From Paludibacter sp. (lineage in GTDB: Bacteria > Bacteroidota > Bacteroidia > Bacteroidales > Paludibacteraceae): DNA of 64,000 bases. Numbering within the stretch: the first letter of the stretch is position 1; the number at the start of each line of letters is the position of its first letter. The stretch lies in the NCBI GenBank assembly GCA_024710005.1, contig JANJVQ010000006.1, positions 1 through 64,000 of the forward strand, in the 5' to 3' direction. Position numbers and translations under genes: made by a program. The notes under the pieces were generated by a model that did no database searches, was not told where the DNA came from, and worked only from the letters and a program-made list of their open reading frames with translations. Below, piece after piece: positions 17,092 through 25,663 of the stretch.

Positions 17092-17942
17092 ATCACCTCC
17101 TCCATCTCGTTCATAATCCCTGCCACCGAAGTTTTATCCATTTTCGAAAAAGCAAACCACTTTTTGCCCAAATCTTTCAGCGAAGCTCCTAAATGATATA
17201 CTTCCTTTCCATCTATTATCAAAAAGCGGTCGTGACTTTTGGAAAAAGGTTTCAGTTCAAAATTGCCGTATTGCGTGTTGGCTTTTTGTAGATCCAGAGT
17301 CAATTGTTTGCTTACAGTTTTGGAAAGTAATAGCACTTTTACACCTTTTTTCTTTTTGGCTAAATGCATAAGGGTGCTTTCGTCAATGTAGTTATCAATG
17401 AGAACTATGCTTTGCCTGGCAGAGCGGATAATTCGGGAAGCTAATTCATAGGCATCAAATATTTGTCCGTCAAAGAAAATGCCTTGCGTGGGGATAAGAT
17501 GCGTATTGATCTGTAGGTCTATTTTATCTACTTTGTTCTTTAGTGATTCTAAATTGTCTTCCAAACGATTCATTCGATTATTAATGGCATAGCCTTTTAG
17601 CAAATAGTCTTTTAAAATGCGTGTTGCCCAAATGCGAAATTGGATTCCTTGTTTGGATTTAACTCGATAGCCTACCGAAACAATCATATCCAAATTATAA
17701 TGTTCTGTTTGGTATGTTTTTCCGTCAGCGGCAGTTGTCGCAAATTTTGCGACAACTGATACACCATGCAATTCTTCTTGCAGAGCATTCGCAATATGCT
17801 TACCAATTGTTTTTACATCACGGTTAAATAATGTAGCTATTTGCTGACGATTTAGCCAAACGGTGTCTTTATCTTCGTCAATTCTAACCTCAATATGCTC
17901 GGCTGTTTCGTCAAGTCTATATATAATGATTTCGTTTTTCAT
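17088..17942 (-). CDS. RhuM-family protein with a C-terminal phospholipase D-like domain
   Basis: The 284-residue protein begins with the RhuM (virulence protein) domain: VWLNRQQIATLFNRDVKTIGKHIANAL, a helix-turn-helix-like segment, then HYNLDMIVSVGYRVKSKQG and FRIWATRILKDYLLKGYAIN. Residues ~165-284 resemble a PLD-like fold: IVLIDNYIDEST, GVKVLLLSKT and KSHDRFLIIDGKEVYHLGASL. The HxK pair of true HKD motifs is changed to HDR. Such genes are frequent passengers in type I operons; their role is unproven and may be regulatory or toxic. It lies between hsdM (31 bp upstream) and hsdS (overlap). Confidence 0.85.
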   Translation of the reverse strand: MKNEIIIYRLDETAEHIEVRIDEDKDTVWLNRQQIATLFNRDVKTIGKHIANALQEELHGVSVVAKFATTAADGKTYQTEHYNLDMIVSVGYRVKSKQGIQFRIWATRILKDYLLKGYAINNRMNRLEDNLESLKNKVDKIDLQINTHLIPTQGIFFDGQIFDAYELASRIIRSARQSIVLIDNYIDESTLMHLAKKKKGVKVLLLSKTVSKQLTLDLQKANTQYGNFELKPFSKSHDRFLIIDGKEVYHLGASLKDLGKKWFAFSKMDKTSVAGIMNEMEEVI

Positions 17943-17973
17943 TTATTTAAATTGTCAAGTATTCCTTTACGGT

Positions 17974-19470
17974 TCAATTTTCATTGCCAATTATCAATTG
18001 TAAATTATTCATTATCAAAGCACTTTCCTTATCCAATGCTTTCATTTCTTCCAAAATGGCTTGCGGTGTACGCAGGGTAGTTTCTTCTTTTTTGTTGGGG
18101 TTTTTTACGCTAAGGTCGTAATTAGGCGTATGCGATACGCCCGTACTGACATTGATGCTCCAGGAGTTTTCGCTATCAGCAAAGGTCTTTTGTAATTCCA
18201 CAAATTCTGCCAAGTCGCTTTCGTTAAGCGGATTGGTTTTGCCCAAATTACGGTCGAGGTTTAACTGGTAATACCAAACTTTTCGTGTGGGTTTGCCTTT
18301 TTCGAAAAACAGTACCACGGTTTTCACTCCGGCACCGGTAAAAGTACCACCCGGCAAATCGAGCACGGTGTGCAGGTTACAGCTTTCGAGCAGGGTTTTA
18401 CGAATGGCAACGGTGGCATTGTCGGTATTGCTCAAAAAAGTATTTTTGATGACCACACCGGCCTTACCGCCTGCTTTCAGTATTTTGATAAAGTGTTGCA
18501 AAAACAGCGAAGCGGTTTCTCCTGTTTTGATGGGGAAGTTTTGTTGCACTTCTGCTCTTTCTTTTCCACCAAATGGAGGATTTGCAAGCACCACATCATA
18601 GCGATCCTTCTCCTGTATGTCGGCAAGATTTTCGGCAAGTGTGTTGGTGTGAATGATGTTGGGAGCTTCCACACCGTGCAAAATCATATTCATAATACCG
18701 ATGATATACGCCAAGGATTTTTTCTCCTTGCCATAAAAGGTGCTTTTTTGCAGGATTTCCCAATCTTTGGTTGAGAGATCGGCGTGACCGTTATGTCCGC
18801 CCTTACGCAGATAGTCGAACGCTTCACAAAGAAATCCGGCAGACCCAACTGCACCGTCGTAAATTTTGTCGCCAATCTTCGGGGCAACTACTTTCACGAT
18901 GGTGGTAATGAGCGGACGGGGCGTATAGTATTCGCCACCGTTTCGCCCGGCATTGCCCATATTCTTAATTTTGTCCTCGTAGAGGTGGCTCATTTCGTGC
19001 TTCTCAGCGTGCGTGCGGAAACGCAACTCGTCAATGCGGTTAATCACTTCACGTAAATTGTAGCCACTTTGTACGCGGTTTTTTAACTCGCTGAAAATCT
19101 CGCCAATCTTATATTCAATTGTATCGGCACTATCGGCTGATAACTTAAACTTTTTTAGATAAGGAAAGAGTTTGTTATTTACAAAATCGGTAAGGTCATC
19201 GCCAGTGAGGGCGTTATGGTCAATTTTTAACGTTCCGTTTCCGTTGGTGATTTTTGGTGCAGCCCAATTATTCCATTGAAATTTTTTTTCGATAATGGAA
19301 GTGTAGGTTTTTCCTGTCAACTCTGCTGCTGTGGCACGGTCACGCTCCAAATCATCTAAATATTTGAGGAACAAAACCCAAGAGGTTTGTTCCACATAAT
19401 CTAATTCGCTTCCACAACCAGCATCTTTGTGCAGTATGTCATCAATATTCTTGAATGTTTGTTCAAACAT
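17974..19470 (-). CDS. hsdM: Type I restriction-modification N6-adenine methyltransferase subunit
   Basis: The 498-residue protein has the helical HsdM N-domain and then the N6_Mtase domain, entered through GGEYYTPRPLITTIVKVVAP. The SAM motif I reads YDGAVGSAGFLCEA, a variant form found in one HsdM subfamily. The catalytic motif IV is DVVLANPPFGGKE. It methylates adenine in the site chosen by HsdS. The last dozen residues (NNLQLIIGNEN) are encoded by an AT-rich, palindrome-like stretch resembling intergenic repeats. It is the first gene of the hsd operon, behind a TAnnTTTG box at 19516-19523. Confidence 0.93.
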   Translation of the reverse strand: MFEQTFKNIDDILHKDAGCGSELDYVEQTSWVLFLKYLDDLERDRATAAELTGKTYTSIIEKKFQWNNWAAPKITNGNGTLKIDHNALTGDDLTDFVNNKLFPYLKKFKLSADSADTIEYKIGEIFSELKNRVQSGYNLREVINRIDELRFRTHAEKHEMSHLYEDKIKNMGNAGRNGGEYYTPRPLITTIVKVVAPKIGDKIYDGAVGSAGFLCEAFDYLRKGGHNGHADLSTKDWEILQKSTFYGKEKKSLAYIIGIMNMILHGVEAPNIIHTNTLAENLADIQEKDRYDVVLANPPFGGKERAEVQQNFPIKTGETASLFLQHFIKILKAGGKAGVVIKNTFLSNTDNATVAIRKTLLESCNLHTVLDLPGGTFTGAGVKTVVLFFEKGKPTRKVWYYQLNLDRNLGKTNPLNESDLAEFVELQKTFADSENSWSINVSTGVSHTPNYDLSVKNPNKKEETTLRTPQAILEEMKALDKESALIMNNLQLIIGNEN

Positions 19471-19515
19471 TATTTAATCCTGTGTTTCTTTTTTATGCTT
19501 TCTTTTAAATTGCAG

Positions 19516-19523
19516 CAAATATA
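19516..19523 (-). promoter_or_regulatory. -7 promoter box for the hsd operon
   Basis: The minus strand reads TATATTTG, a TAnnTTTG match 45 bases before the hsdM ATG. No good -33 element was seen. Nothing else was recognised in the ~214-bp gap between hsdM and the acetyltransferase gene. Confidence 0.5.
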
Positions 19524-19684
19524 TGAAAAAACGCTGAGAAACAGTTGAGATTTTCCCATTGAATTCAAACCTGCTTTCAATTACGAAACCCTGCTAAATC
19601 CATCCTCTCTTTGAAATTCTTTAGAGCCCTGACATTGATTTTCTATAAATTAGGGACAAGATTTTCGACACCTATTTTTTGAAG

Positions 19685-20110
19685 TTATAGGATTTCTAAT
19701 CTGTACACATTCGTATCCCTTCTTTTAAAACCCATTTTTTTATACAACTCATTCGCTGCTACCCTTTCGAAACTTGATGTCAGATCTATTTTTGTTATAC
19801 CCATTGAACTTGCATGATCGATGGCGTGTTGAACCAACTTCCGCCCTATCCCTTTACCCCTGATATTATTATTGACAACAACATCTTCTATCCAGGCTTT
19901 TCTTCCGCTTGGAATAAGGTATGTAACTAAAGTAAGTGTTCCAATTATGGTTCCATCTTCTTCTGCAACAAACATGTATGTATCTTTTGAGTTAATGACC
20001 TCAGATAAATCTTCCTGAGTTAGTTTTATGTTGCCTGATAGCTGTGATAGCAGTTTCTCTATTGCCAAAAAGACTTCATTATTAACTGTAATTAATTGAT
20101 TGATTTCCAT
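19685..20110 (-). CDS. GNAT-family N-acetyltransferase
   Basis: The 141-residue protein shows the GNAT core: GTLTLVTYLIPSGRKAWIEDVVVN (beta-4) followed by the acetyl-CoA pyrophosphate-binding loop NIRGKGIGRKLVQHAID (R/QxxGxG/A). The C-terminal ANELYKKMGFKRR is typical. It transfers an acetyl group from acetyl-CoA to an unknown amine. It sits 24 bp downstream of the ABC ATPase gene on the same strand and could be read through from that operon. Confidence 0.88.
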   Translation of the reverse strand: MEINQLITVNNEVFLAIEKLLSQLSGNIKLTQEDLSEVINSKDTYMFVAEEDGTIIGTLTLVTYLIPSGRKAWIEDVVVNNNIRGKGIGRKLVQHAIDHASSMGITKIDLTSSFERVAANELYKKMGFKRRDTNVYRLEIL

Positions 20111-20134
20111 AAAAAATTTGAATTACGATACTTA

Positions 20135-20947
20135 CTATACATATTGTTCTTTGAGCAGTTCTGCCACACCCGGGTCGATATTGTCTTTCCTGCGGAGTTC
20201 ATCAAAAAGATGCAGCAAGTCATTTACTTTCAGTCTTTTCTTATCTTCTCCGCTGAAATCGTACGCTACTCTGCCCTTGTGCATCATGATGATGCGGTCG
20301 CCGAGGTTCACCGCTTGTTGCATCGAGTGTGTCACCATCAGGGTAGTTAGTTTATCGCGCATCACGATTTTCTCGGTCAGCTCAATGACTTTGCCGGCGG
20401 TCTTGGGGTCTAAGGCAGCCGTGTGTTCATCGAGCAACAACAATTTTGGTTCGATAGCCGTTGCCATCAACAAAGTTAAGGCTTGCCGCTGGCCGCCGGA
20501 TAATTTGCCAATCGGATTTTCCAAACGCTCTTCAAGTCCCATATTCAGGGGCTTGACCATCTGCACAAATTCAGCTAATTTATCTTTCGGCAATCCCCAG
20601 CCCAATCCTCTTTTTTGTCCTCTCTTGAATGCCAACGCCAGGTTTTCCTGAATCGACATATTGGGCGCCGTGCCGCTAAAAGGATTTTGGAATACACGGC
20701 CAATGAATTTTGCACGCTGATGTTCACTCATTTTGGTGATATCTGTACCATCGATGATGATGTTTCCGGCATCGGGTAAAAATGTACCTGCAACAGCATT
20801 CAGGGCGGTAGATTTTCCGGAGCCATTCGTTCCCAGTACACATACAAAACTGCCTTGTTCGATTTCGATATTCACCCCATCGAGCGCTTTCACTTCATTG
20901 ACGGTTCCGGGGTTGAAAGTTTTGGATATATTGATGATCTTAAGCAT
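20135..20947 (-). CDS. ABC transporter ATP-binding protein (ABC.X4 / TrpXYZ type)
   Basis: The 270-residue protein has Walker A GTNGSGKST, the signature LSGGQRQALTLLMA, Walker B LLLLDEHTAALDP and the switch His in MVTHSMQQA. The DEHTAALDP form and the neighbouring permease and binding protein place it in the ABC.X4 group, in which some systems import aromatic amino acids. It overlaps the permease gene by 8 bp, so coupling is likely. It would drive uptake through the permease encoded at 20940-21881. Confidence 0.92.
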   Translation of the reverse strand: MLKIINISKTFNPGTVNEVKALDGVNIEIEQGSFVCVLGTNGSGKSTALNAVAGTFLPDAGNIIIDGTDITKMSEHQRAKFIGRVFQNPFSGTAPNMSIQENLALAFKRGQKRGLGWGLPKDKLAEFVQMVKPLNMGLEERLENPIGKLSGGQRQALTLLMATAIEPKLLLLDEHTAALDPKTAGKVIELTEKIVMRDKLTTLMVTHSMQQAVNLGDRIIMMHKGRVAYDFSGEDKKRLKVNDLLHLFDELRRKDNIDPGVAELLKEQYV

Positions 20948-21881
20948 GCACGTTTCTTTTAAAGTTCAACTTCTGTTTGTTCTTCATGATACCCGGCAAT
21001 ATGAGGGCAATGAACACGAATCCCGCGGTAATGATTTTCAGGTCGTTCGGATTGAGTCCCCAACGCAAGGCGATGGCAACCAGCAACCGGAACAACACCG
21101 AGCCAATTACGGCGCCAAAAATCACCATGCCCAGGCTGTTGTCGTTGATAATCGCTTCGCCGATGATGACACTTGCCAATCCCCAAACCATCATCCCAAT
21201 ACCCATTTGCACATCGGCAAACCCCTGGTATTGAGCCAGCATAGCACCTGAGAGGGCGATAAAACCATTGGAAAGCGCGACACCCACGATAATCATGGTT
21301 TTGGTATTCACGCCCAATGCACGAATCATCTGATCGTTATCGCCGGTAGCCCGCATGGCTGTCCCGATATTGGTCTTGAAGAACCACCACAACACCAGAC
21401 AAAAAATCGTGATGGCAATGGAACTAAAGAACAACAACCACAAATCCTTCACGGCTACCTCCCAACCCAGCACCAGCATTTTTGCATTTTCACCCGAAAT
21501 ATTAACGGAAAATTGTTCCACCCATGAGAAGATGGTTGTCTCGCTAAGCAAAGGTATGTTACTTTTACCCATCACGTGTAGGTTGACTGAATAGAGGGCG
21601 GTCATGACAAGTATCCCGGCCAACAACGGGTTGATTTTAAAACGCGTGTGAATGATTCCCGTGACTGCTCCTGCCAGCATACCCGCCAGAAATGCAATTA
21701 AACTCGCCAGCAAGGGATTCATGCCTGCAACAATCAACGAGGCACCGGTTGCAGCGCCAAAGGTAAAAGAACCTTCAGCCGTGATATCCGGAAAATTAAA
21801 TACCCTGAAACTGATAAAGATACCCAGTGCCAACAGCGCGAGGATTAATCCTATAGTGAATGAACCGATTAACAGTGACAT
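20940..21881 (-). CDS. ABC transporter permease (ABC.X4 / TrpXYZ type)
   Basis: The 313-residue protein has about eight or nine hydrophobic segments and belongs to the BPD_transp_2 (LivH-like) fold. It begins MSLLIGSFTIGLILALLALG and contains FNFPDITAEGSFTFGAATGA, characteristic of the X4 permeases. It forms the membrane channel with the ATPase at 20135. The STAS protein gene lies only 18 bp upstream, so the transporter is transcribed with a signalling protein. Confidence 0.92.
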   Translation of the reverse strand: MSLLIGSFTIGLILALLALGIFISFRVFNFPDITAEGSFTFGAATGASLIVAGMNPLLASLIAFLAGMLAGAVTGIIHTRFKINPLLAGILVMTALYSVNLHVMGKSNIPLLSETTIFSWVEQFSVNISGENAKMLVLGWEVAVKDLWLLFFSSIAITIFCLVLWWFFKTNIGTAMRATGDNDQMIRALGVNTKTMIIVGVALSNGFIALSGAMLAQYQGFADVQMGIGMMVWGLASVIIGEAIINDNSLGMVIFGAVIGSVLFRLLVAIALRWGLNPNDLKIITAGFVFIALILPGIMKNKQKLNFKRNVHA

Positions 21882-21899
21882 AGCTATTTCTTTTAATGG

Positions 21900-23147
21900 T
21901 TAAACTTGGTTTATCGAGTTAATTGGACTGATCCAGCAGAAGCCGTGTACAAAACGACTCTCACCCAATCCTGTGATATCGCGGTTGTCATTGGTCAAGT
22001 GCAGCAAATCTACCACTTCTGAGTTTTCAAACATATAATCGATGATTTCTTTCAGATCAACCTGTGATTTTTTCAGCGGAATATAGGGAAAAACAACGGA
22101 ATGTACGTGTGCTGCTTGTTTAGAACCTGCATACAGCGGTCTCACAAAAGCCTGCTCTTCGGCATTAGCTTTCGGATTGACAACAACAATACCTGTCGAG
22201 ATGGTAAGCATCTTGTTGTGTGCCGGTTCCGTCGTAAAATTAACCGTATCAACAACCGCAGGATAGGTAAAAATCGCTATTCTATCAACCGGAGAAGCAT
22301 TCAATGAAGTCCCCACCAACCCACCACTTTCGGCAACCATCACCAGTGAAAAAGCATCATGGCCTGTGATTTTGGAGATGCTCTCAACAATATCGCTCAA
22401 ACTGATGGATTGTTCATTGGCATGTGGTTCGAAACGAATCAATTTCGCGTGGTTTTCCGTAAAACCGATGCCGTACAGTTCAATCACCGAGGCAATTAAT
22501 TTTCCGCTGCTTTGCATATAATCCGGTTTGCGGGAACCATCAGCAGGAAGATAAACCACATTTCCACCCAGCATCATGTATTCTCCGAAACGATCGCGGC
22601 AGGTTTCAAAGTCATCGCCGATAGCCCCCAGGCCGAAAGCAATACGTTTATCTCCCGCATGGATTTCGCGGGCATGAGCAGCTTCGTAGTCTGCCTGAAA
22701 AACCAAGCCGGGTTTTCCGTATAGCGCTACATCGGTCTGAGCATCAGCAATTTTTTCCATTATTTCAAATCTAAAACCATGGAAAACGGCTTGTTCCTCT
22801 GTTTTAGTCCCGGCATCAACAACTACTTTTATTTCGGGTTTCAGACAAAGCATTTTTTCCATGCCGACCATATCCAGCACCAACCGGACATTTTCGCTCA
22901 ACGCTGAAATGTAAAACATGCCGTTGACAGCATTCAGCGATTTATACTGCGACACCAACGTACGTATCCCTGCCGAACTGAGATACTCCACCTGCGACAA
23001 GTCAAGCGCGATGTGGTAATGACCTTCACGAACTAATTTCTGGATATAATCCTGCAAATGCCCGGCATGATTGGCATCAAGGCGACCAGTGCAACTGATA
23101 ACCAAGCCCGATTCCGAATCTGTTCTTTCAATCTGTAAATTGTTCAT
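21900..23147 (-). CDS. STAS-domain protein with a large unrecognised C-terminal domain
   Basis: The 415-residue protein begins with a complete STAS domain (~1-110). The phosphoacceptor region is EYLSSAGIRTLV (S57/S58), as in anti-sigma factor antagonists. The remaining ~300 residues (KPGLVFQADYEAAHAREIHAG..., KLIRFEPHANEQS...) form one or two domains that I do not recognise. They include GLVGTSLNASPVDRIAIF and have no membrane segment. It lies inside the ABC operon, between binding protein (14 bp) and permease (18 bp). A role in linking transport to the partner-switch genes at 25-28 kb is an inference from context. Confidence 0.75.
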   Translation of the reverse strand: MNNLQIERTDSESGLVISCTGRLDANHAGHLQDYIQKLVREGHYHIALDLSQVEYLSSAGIRTLVSQYKSLNAVNGMFYISALSENVRLVLDMVGMEKMLCLKPEIKVVVDAGTKTEEQAVFHGFRFEIMEKIADAQTDVALYGKPGLVFQADYEAAHAREIHAGDKRIAFGLGAIGDDFETCRDRFGEYMMLGGNVVYLPADGSRKPDYMQSSGKLIASVIELYGIGFTENHAKLIRFEPHANEQSISLSDIVESISKITGHDAFSLVMVAESGGLVGTSLNASPVDRIAIFTYPAVVDTVNFTTEPAHNKMLTISTGIVVVNPKANAEEQAFVRPLYAGSKQAAHVHSVVFPYIPLKKSQVDLKEIIDYMFENSEVVDLLHLTNDNRDITGLGESRFVHGFCWISPINSINQV

Positions 23148-23161
23148 ATATAAAACTGTAT

Positions 23162-25087
23162 TTACTTATTTTTTTGATATTTATCCGGTATGGTAATCCC
23201 AAAATACCGGGCTGCTTCTCTGTTAACATCCACAACAGATTTCGACACATTCATAAATGGAATATCTTTCACTGGCACGCCCGACAAAACCTGCTTGGCC
23301 AACATCACCGCATCCACACCGGCATAATAATAATCGCTGGCAATGGCAGCTACTGCTCCATCTTTCACCTGTTTGCCAATAAAGGCAAAATAAGGGATTC
23401 GGTTGTCGTAAGCGACTTTCATGATGGATGAGCCCGAGCTGGCTGTAAGGTTGTCGGATATCTGCGTAAAAGCCTGTATTTTTCTGTTGGCGATGGAGCG
23501 GGCAGCATCAACAACTTCAGTAGCTGAATTTGCCGGGACAGCAATAAGCTTCAAACCGCCTTGTTCGGCAGCTTTTTCGAGTGCTTCTTTGTAAGCCACC
23601 GAGTTGACTTCTCCGGGAGTATAAATGGTGCCGATGATTTGAATACCGGGCATCGATTCTTTTACCAAACTGACCATCCCTTTGAAATCGCTCATGGTTG
23701 AAACGCCAGTGATGTTGGACTGATGGTCGGTGAATGATTTACCCAGGCCTGCTTTGATGGGGTCGCCAACCATGGTGAAGACGATGGGTGAGTTGGTCAC
23801 TTTCCTGGCTATGGCTTGTGTGGATGGCGTAGAGGTGACAAACACCAAATCCCATTTTTCAGCAGAGATGGCTTCTGTTATGCTGTTTAGCGTTGAAATA
23901 TCACCTTGCGCATTGAATACCTTCAACGTAAAATCCCGGCCTTCTATCAAACCTGATTTTTTCAACTCATCGCGAATACCATGCTCTGCATCTTCTGAGT
24001 TCGGACTATCGACATAATGCGCCAGACAAAACCGGAATGACTGACCCTTTAATGCAGCATCAGCAGGATTGAGGTATTTCTCAGGTATCTTGATATTCAG
24101 AGAAGCTGCTATTTCAGGATTGATGGTGATTTGCTCTTTTACATAATTCTCAATGGGGATGTTGGCCGGACTTTCGCCATTCAACACCCGGGCGACATAA
24201 GAAGCGGTGCGTTTGCCTACATCATACCAACTGATACCAACAGCTGCCAACGCTCCCATCTCGACAAACTCGGTATCGTTCATAATCAGGGGCATATTGT
24301 TTTCGCGACATACTTTGGCAATGCCGTGAAATGCCTGCATAGCTGTATTATCACCGGTAATCCAAACTGCATCAACATTTCTTATGCAAAGCGCTGATAT
24401 CGCCTGATAAACTTCAGATGAATTGATGATGGTATTTTCGACTAATTGGATGTTGTTATCTTTCAGATATTCACGTGCTTGTTTAACTACCAATTGCGAA
24501 TTAATTTCCGAAGAATTGTAGAGTGTCCCGATTCGTTTCACTCCGGGGATGATTTCCCGAATAAAATCCATCGTTTTTTCAACCGGAGGAAAAGAACCTA
24601 CTCCCGTCATGTTCGGTAAATGGTCGGTGTACGATTTCCCAGCTCCTGCTTCGAGCGGGGTGAAGGTAAAGCTAAACACGATGGGGTGTCGTTTGACCGT
24701 CGGTATAGAGGCCGTAATACCGGGAGTCGAGGTAACCAATACCAAATCAACATCCTGATTATCCATGTTGAGGTGAATCGGTTGCAGGTTAGCCATTTCG
24801 CCACCGGCGTGCTGAGCGATGACTGTGAGGTTACTGTCCCTGACATAACCAAGTGTGCGGAGTTCATCCCACAGACCGCGCGCCAAATTATCAAAGGCCA
24901 GCTCCGGCCCAAAATAAGTCAGACCAATCCGATATTGCCTCCCTTCAACTGCCCTCACACCAGCAAAAACCGCGTTCTTGTCCCTCGAACTTTGCTTGTT
25001 CCGGTTGCTTAAATCCGACACCAACAAAATGGCTGCAATGATAAACAGAGCCAAAAAGCCGTTTAGCACATTTTTGATTCTTCTCAT
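23162..25087 (-). CDS. ABC.X4-type substrate-binding protein with two tandem binding domains
   Basis: The 641-residue protein starts with a hydrophobic N-terminal anchor or signal (~9-25). Two copies of the ABC_sub_bind fold (PF04392 type) follow. The first (~50-340) contains LVLVTSTPGITASIP, AGAGKSYTDHLPNMTGVG and IGTLYNSSEINSQ. The second (~350-640) contains LVFVTSTPSTQAIA, AGLGKSFTDHQSNITGVS and IGTIYTPGEVNSV. Single-domain members are ~320 residues, so this is an internal duplication or fusion. It would capture ligand for the permease encoded downstream; ligand identity (aromatic amino acid in some relatives) is not shown here. Confidence 0.88.
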   Translation of the reverse strand: MRRIKNVLNGFLALFIIAAILLVSDLSNRNKQSSRDKNAVFAGVRAVEGRQYRIGLTYFGPELAFDNLARGLWDELRTLGYVRDSNLTVIAQHAGGEMANLQPIHLNMDNQDVDLVLVTSTPGITASIPTVKRHPIVFSFTFTPLEAGAGKSYTDHLPNMTGVGSFPPVEKTMDFIREIIPGVKRIGTLYNSSEINSQLVVKQAREYLKDNNIQLVENTIINSSEVYQAISALCIRNVDAVWITGDNTAMQAFHGIAKVCRENNMPLIMNDTEFVEMGALAAVGISWYDVGKRTASYVARVLNGESPANIPIENYVKEQITINPEIAASLNIKIPEKYLNPADAALKGQSFRFCLAHYVDSPNSEDAEHGIRDELKKSGLIEGRDFTLKVFNAQGDISTLNSITEAISAEKWDLVFVTSTPSTQAIARKVTNSPIVFTMVGDPIKAGLGKSFTDHQSNITGVSTMSDFKGMVSLVKESMPGIQIIGTIYTPGEVNSVAYKEALEKAAEQGGLKLIAVPANSATEVVDAARSIANRKIQAFTQISDNLTASSGSSIMKVAYDNRIPYFAFIGKQVKDGAVAAIASDYYYAGVDAVMLAKQVLSGVPVKDIPFMNVSKSVVDVNREAARYFGITIPDKYQKNK

Positions 25088-25124
25088 AAATATTCGATTT
25101 AAGAAAAATTATAGCAATTAGAAT

Positions 25125-25264
25125 TTTCACCATATAAGACATATAAGCTACATATAAGTTTAAATTTTGAAAGTCCATCGATTTTCAAATTTAATAACTG
25201 AAAATATCAGTTTGAAAATTGCATAAAAAACTTATATGTAGCTTATATGTCTTATATGGTGAAA
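25125..25264. repeat. Perfect 37-bp inverted repeat with triple CATATAAG modules
   Basis: 25125-25161 and 25228-25264 are exact inverted copies, 37 of 37, separated by 66 bp. Each arm contains CATATAAG three times, spaced by A and CTA. The spacer itself holds weaker inverted repeats of TTTGAAA type. It lies between the STAS gene at 25286 and the binding-protein gene that starts at 25087. It may be a cruciform, a bidirectional terminator-like hairpin or a binding array. Confidence 0.9.
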
Positions 25265-25285
25265 CAATCATTTAAAATATCTCCA

Positions 25286-25615
25286 TCAGTTTTGCAAAGC
25301 TGCTTCTTCGGTATCGTAAATATTGAATATAGTTGAAAAACCGGATATATCGAATATCTCTTTGATAGTTGGTTGCATGGCAAATAGCAGGAATTTACCA
25401 CCTGTTCCCATCATCTTCTTTTGTATGGTCAGAAAAACCCGCAATCCTGAACTGCTGATGTAGTTTAGTTTACTGCAATCAAGATAGATGGCCGTCACTT
25501 TTTCTTCGAAGAGCTGGTTGACAGCTTGTTCGAATTCATTGTAGTTCGTGGTGTCAATCCGGCCATCGATGGCAACTAAAGTTCCTTGTGCGATTGATTT
25601 TGTTGAGATTTTCAT
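25286..25615 (-). CDS. STAS-domain anti-sigma factor antagonist
   Basis: The 109-residue single STAS domain shows IYLDCSKLNYISSSGLRVFL with the phosphorylatable Ser in the S54-S56 cluster, as in SpoIIAA/RsbV. It would be phosphorylated by an RsbW-like kinase and dephosphorylated by a PP2C phosphatase, and both genes lie immediately upstream (RsbW-like 48 bp away). Together they form a full RsbU-RsbW-RsbV partner-switch set. The target of the switch is not in the window. Confidence 0.92.
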   Translation of the reverse strand: MKISTKSIAQGTLVAIDGRIDTTNYNEFEQAVNQLFEEKVTAIYLDCSKLNYISSSGLRVFLTIQKKMMGTGGKFLLFAMQPTIKEIFDISGFSTIFNIYDTEEAALQN

Positions 25616-25663
25616 TGTTATATATCTTTTTGTTGATTTATTACATCGGATGTTTTATGGGCG

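Noticed and set aside
18800-18900. HsdM judged inactive because motif I reads YDGAVGSAGF rather than DPACGTGGF
   Set aside because: I believe this form occurs in a whole subfamily of HsdM with intact NPPF motif, so it is not treated as a damaged site.
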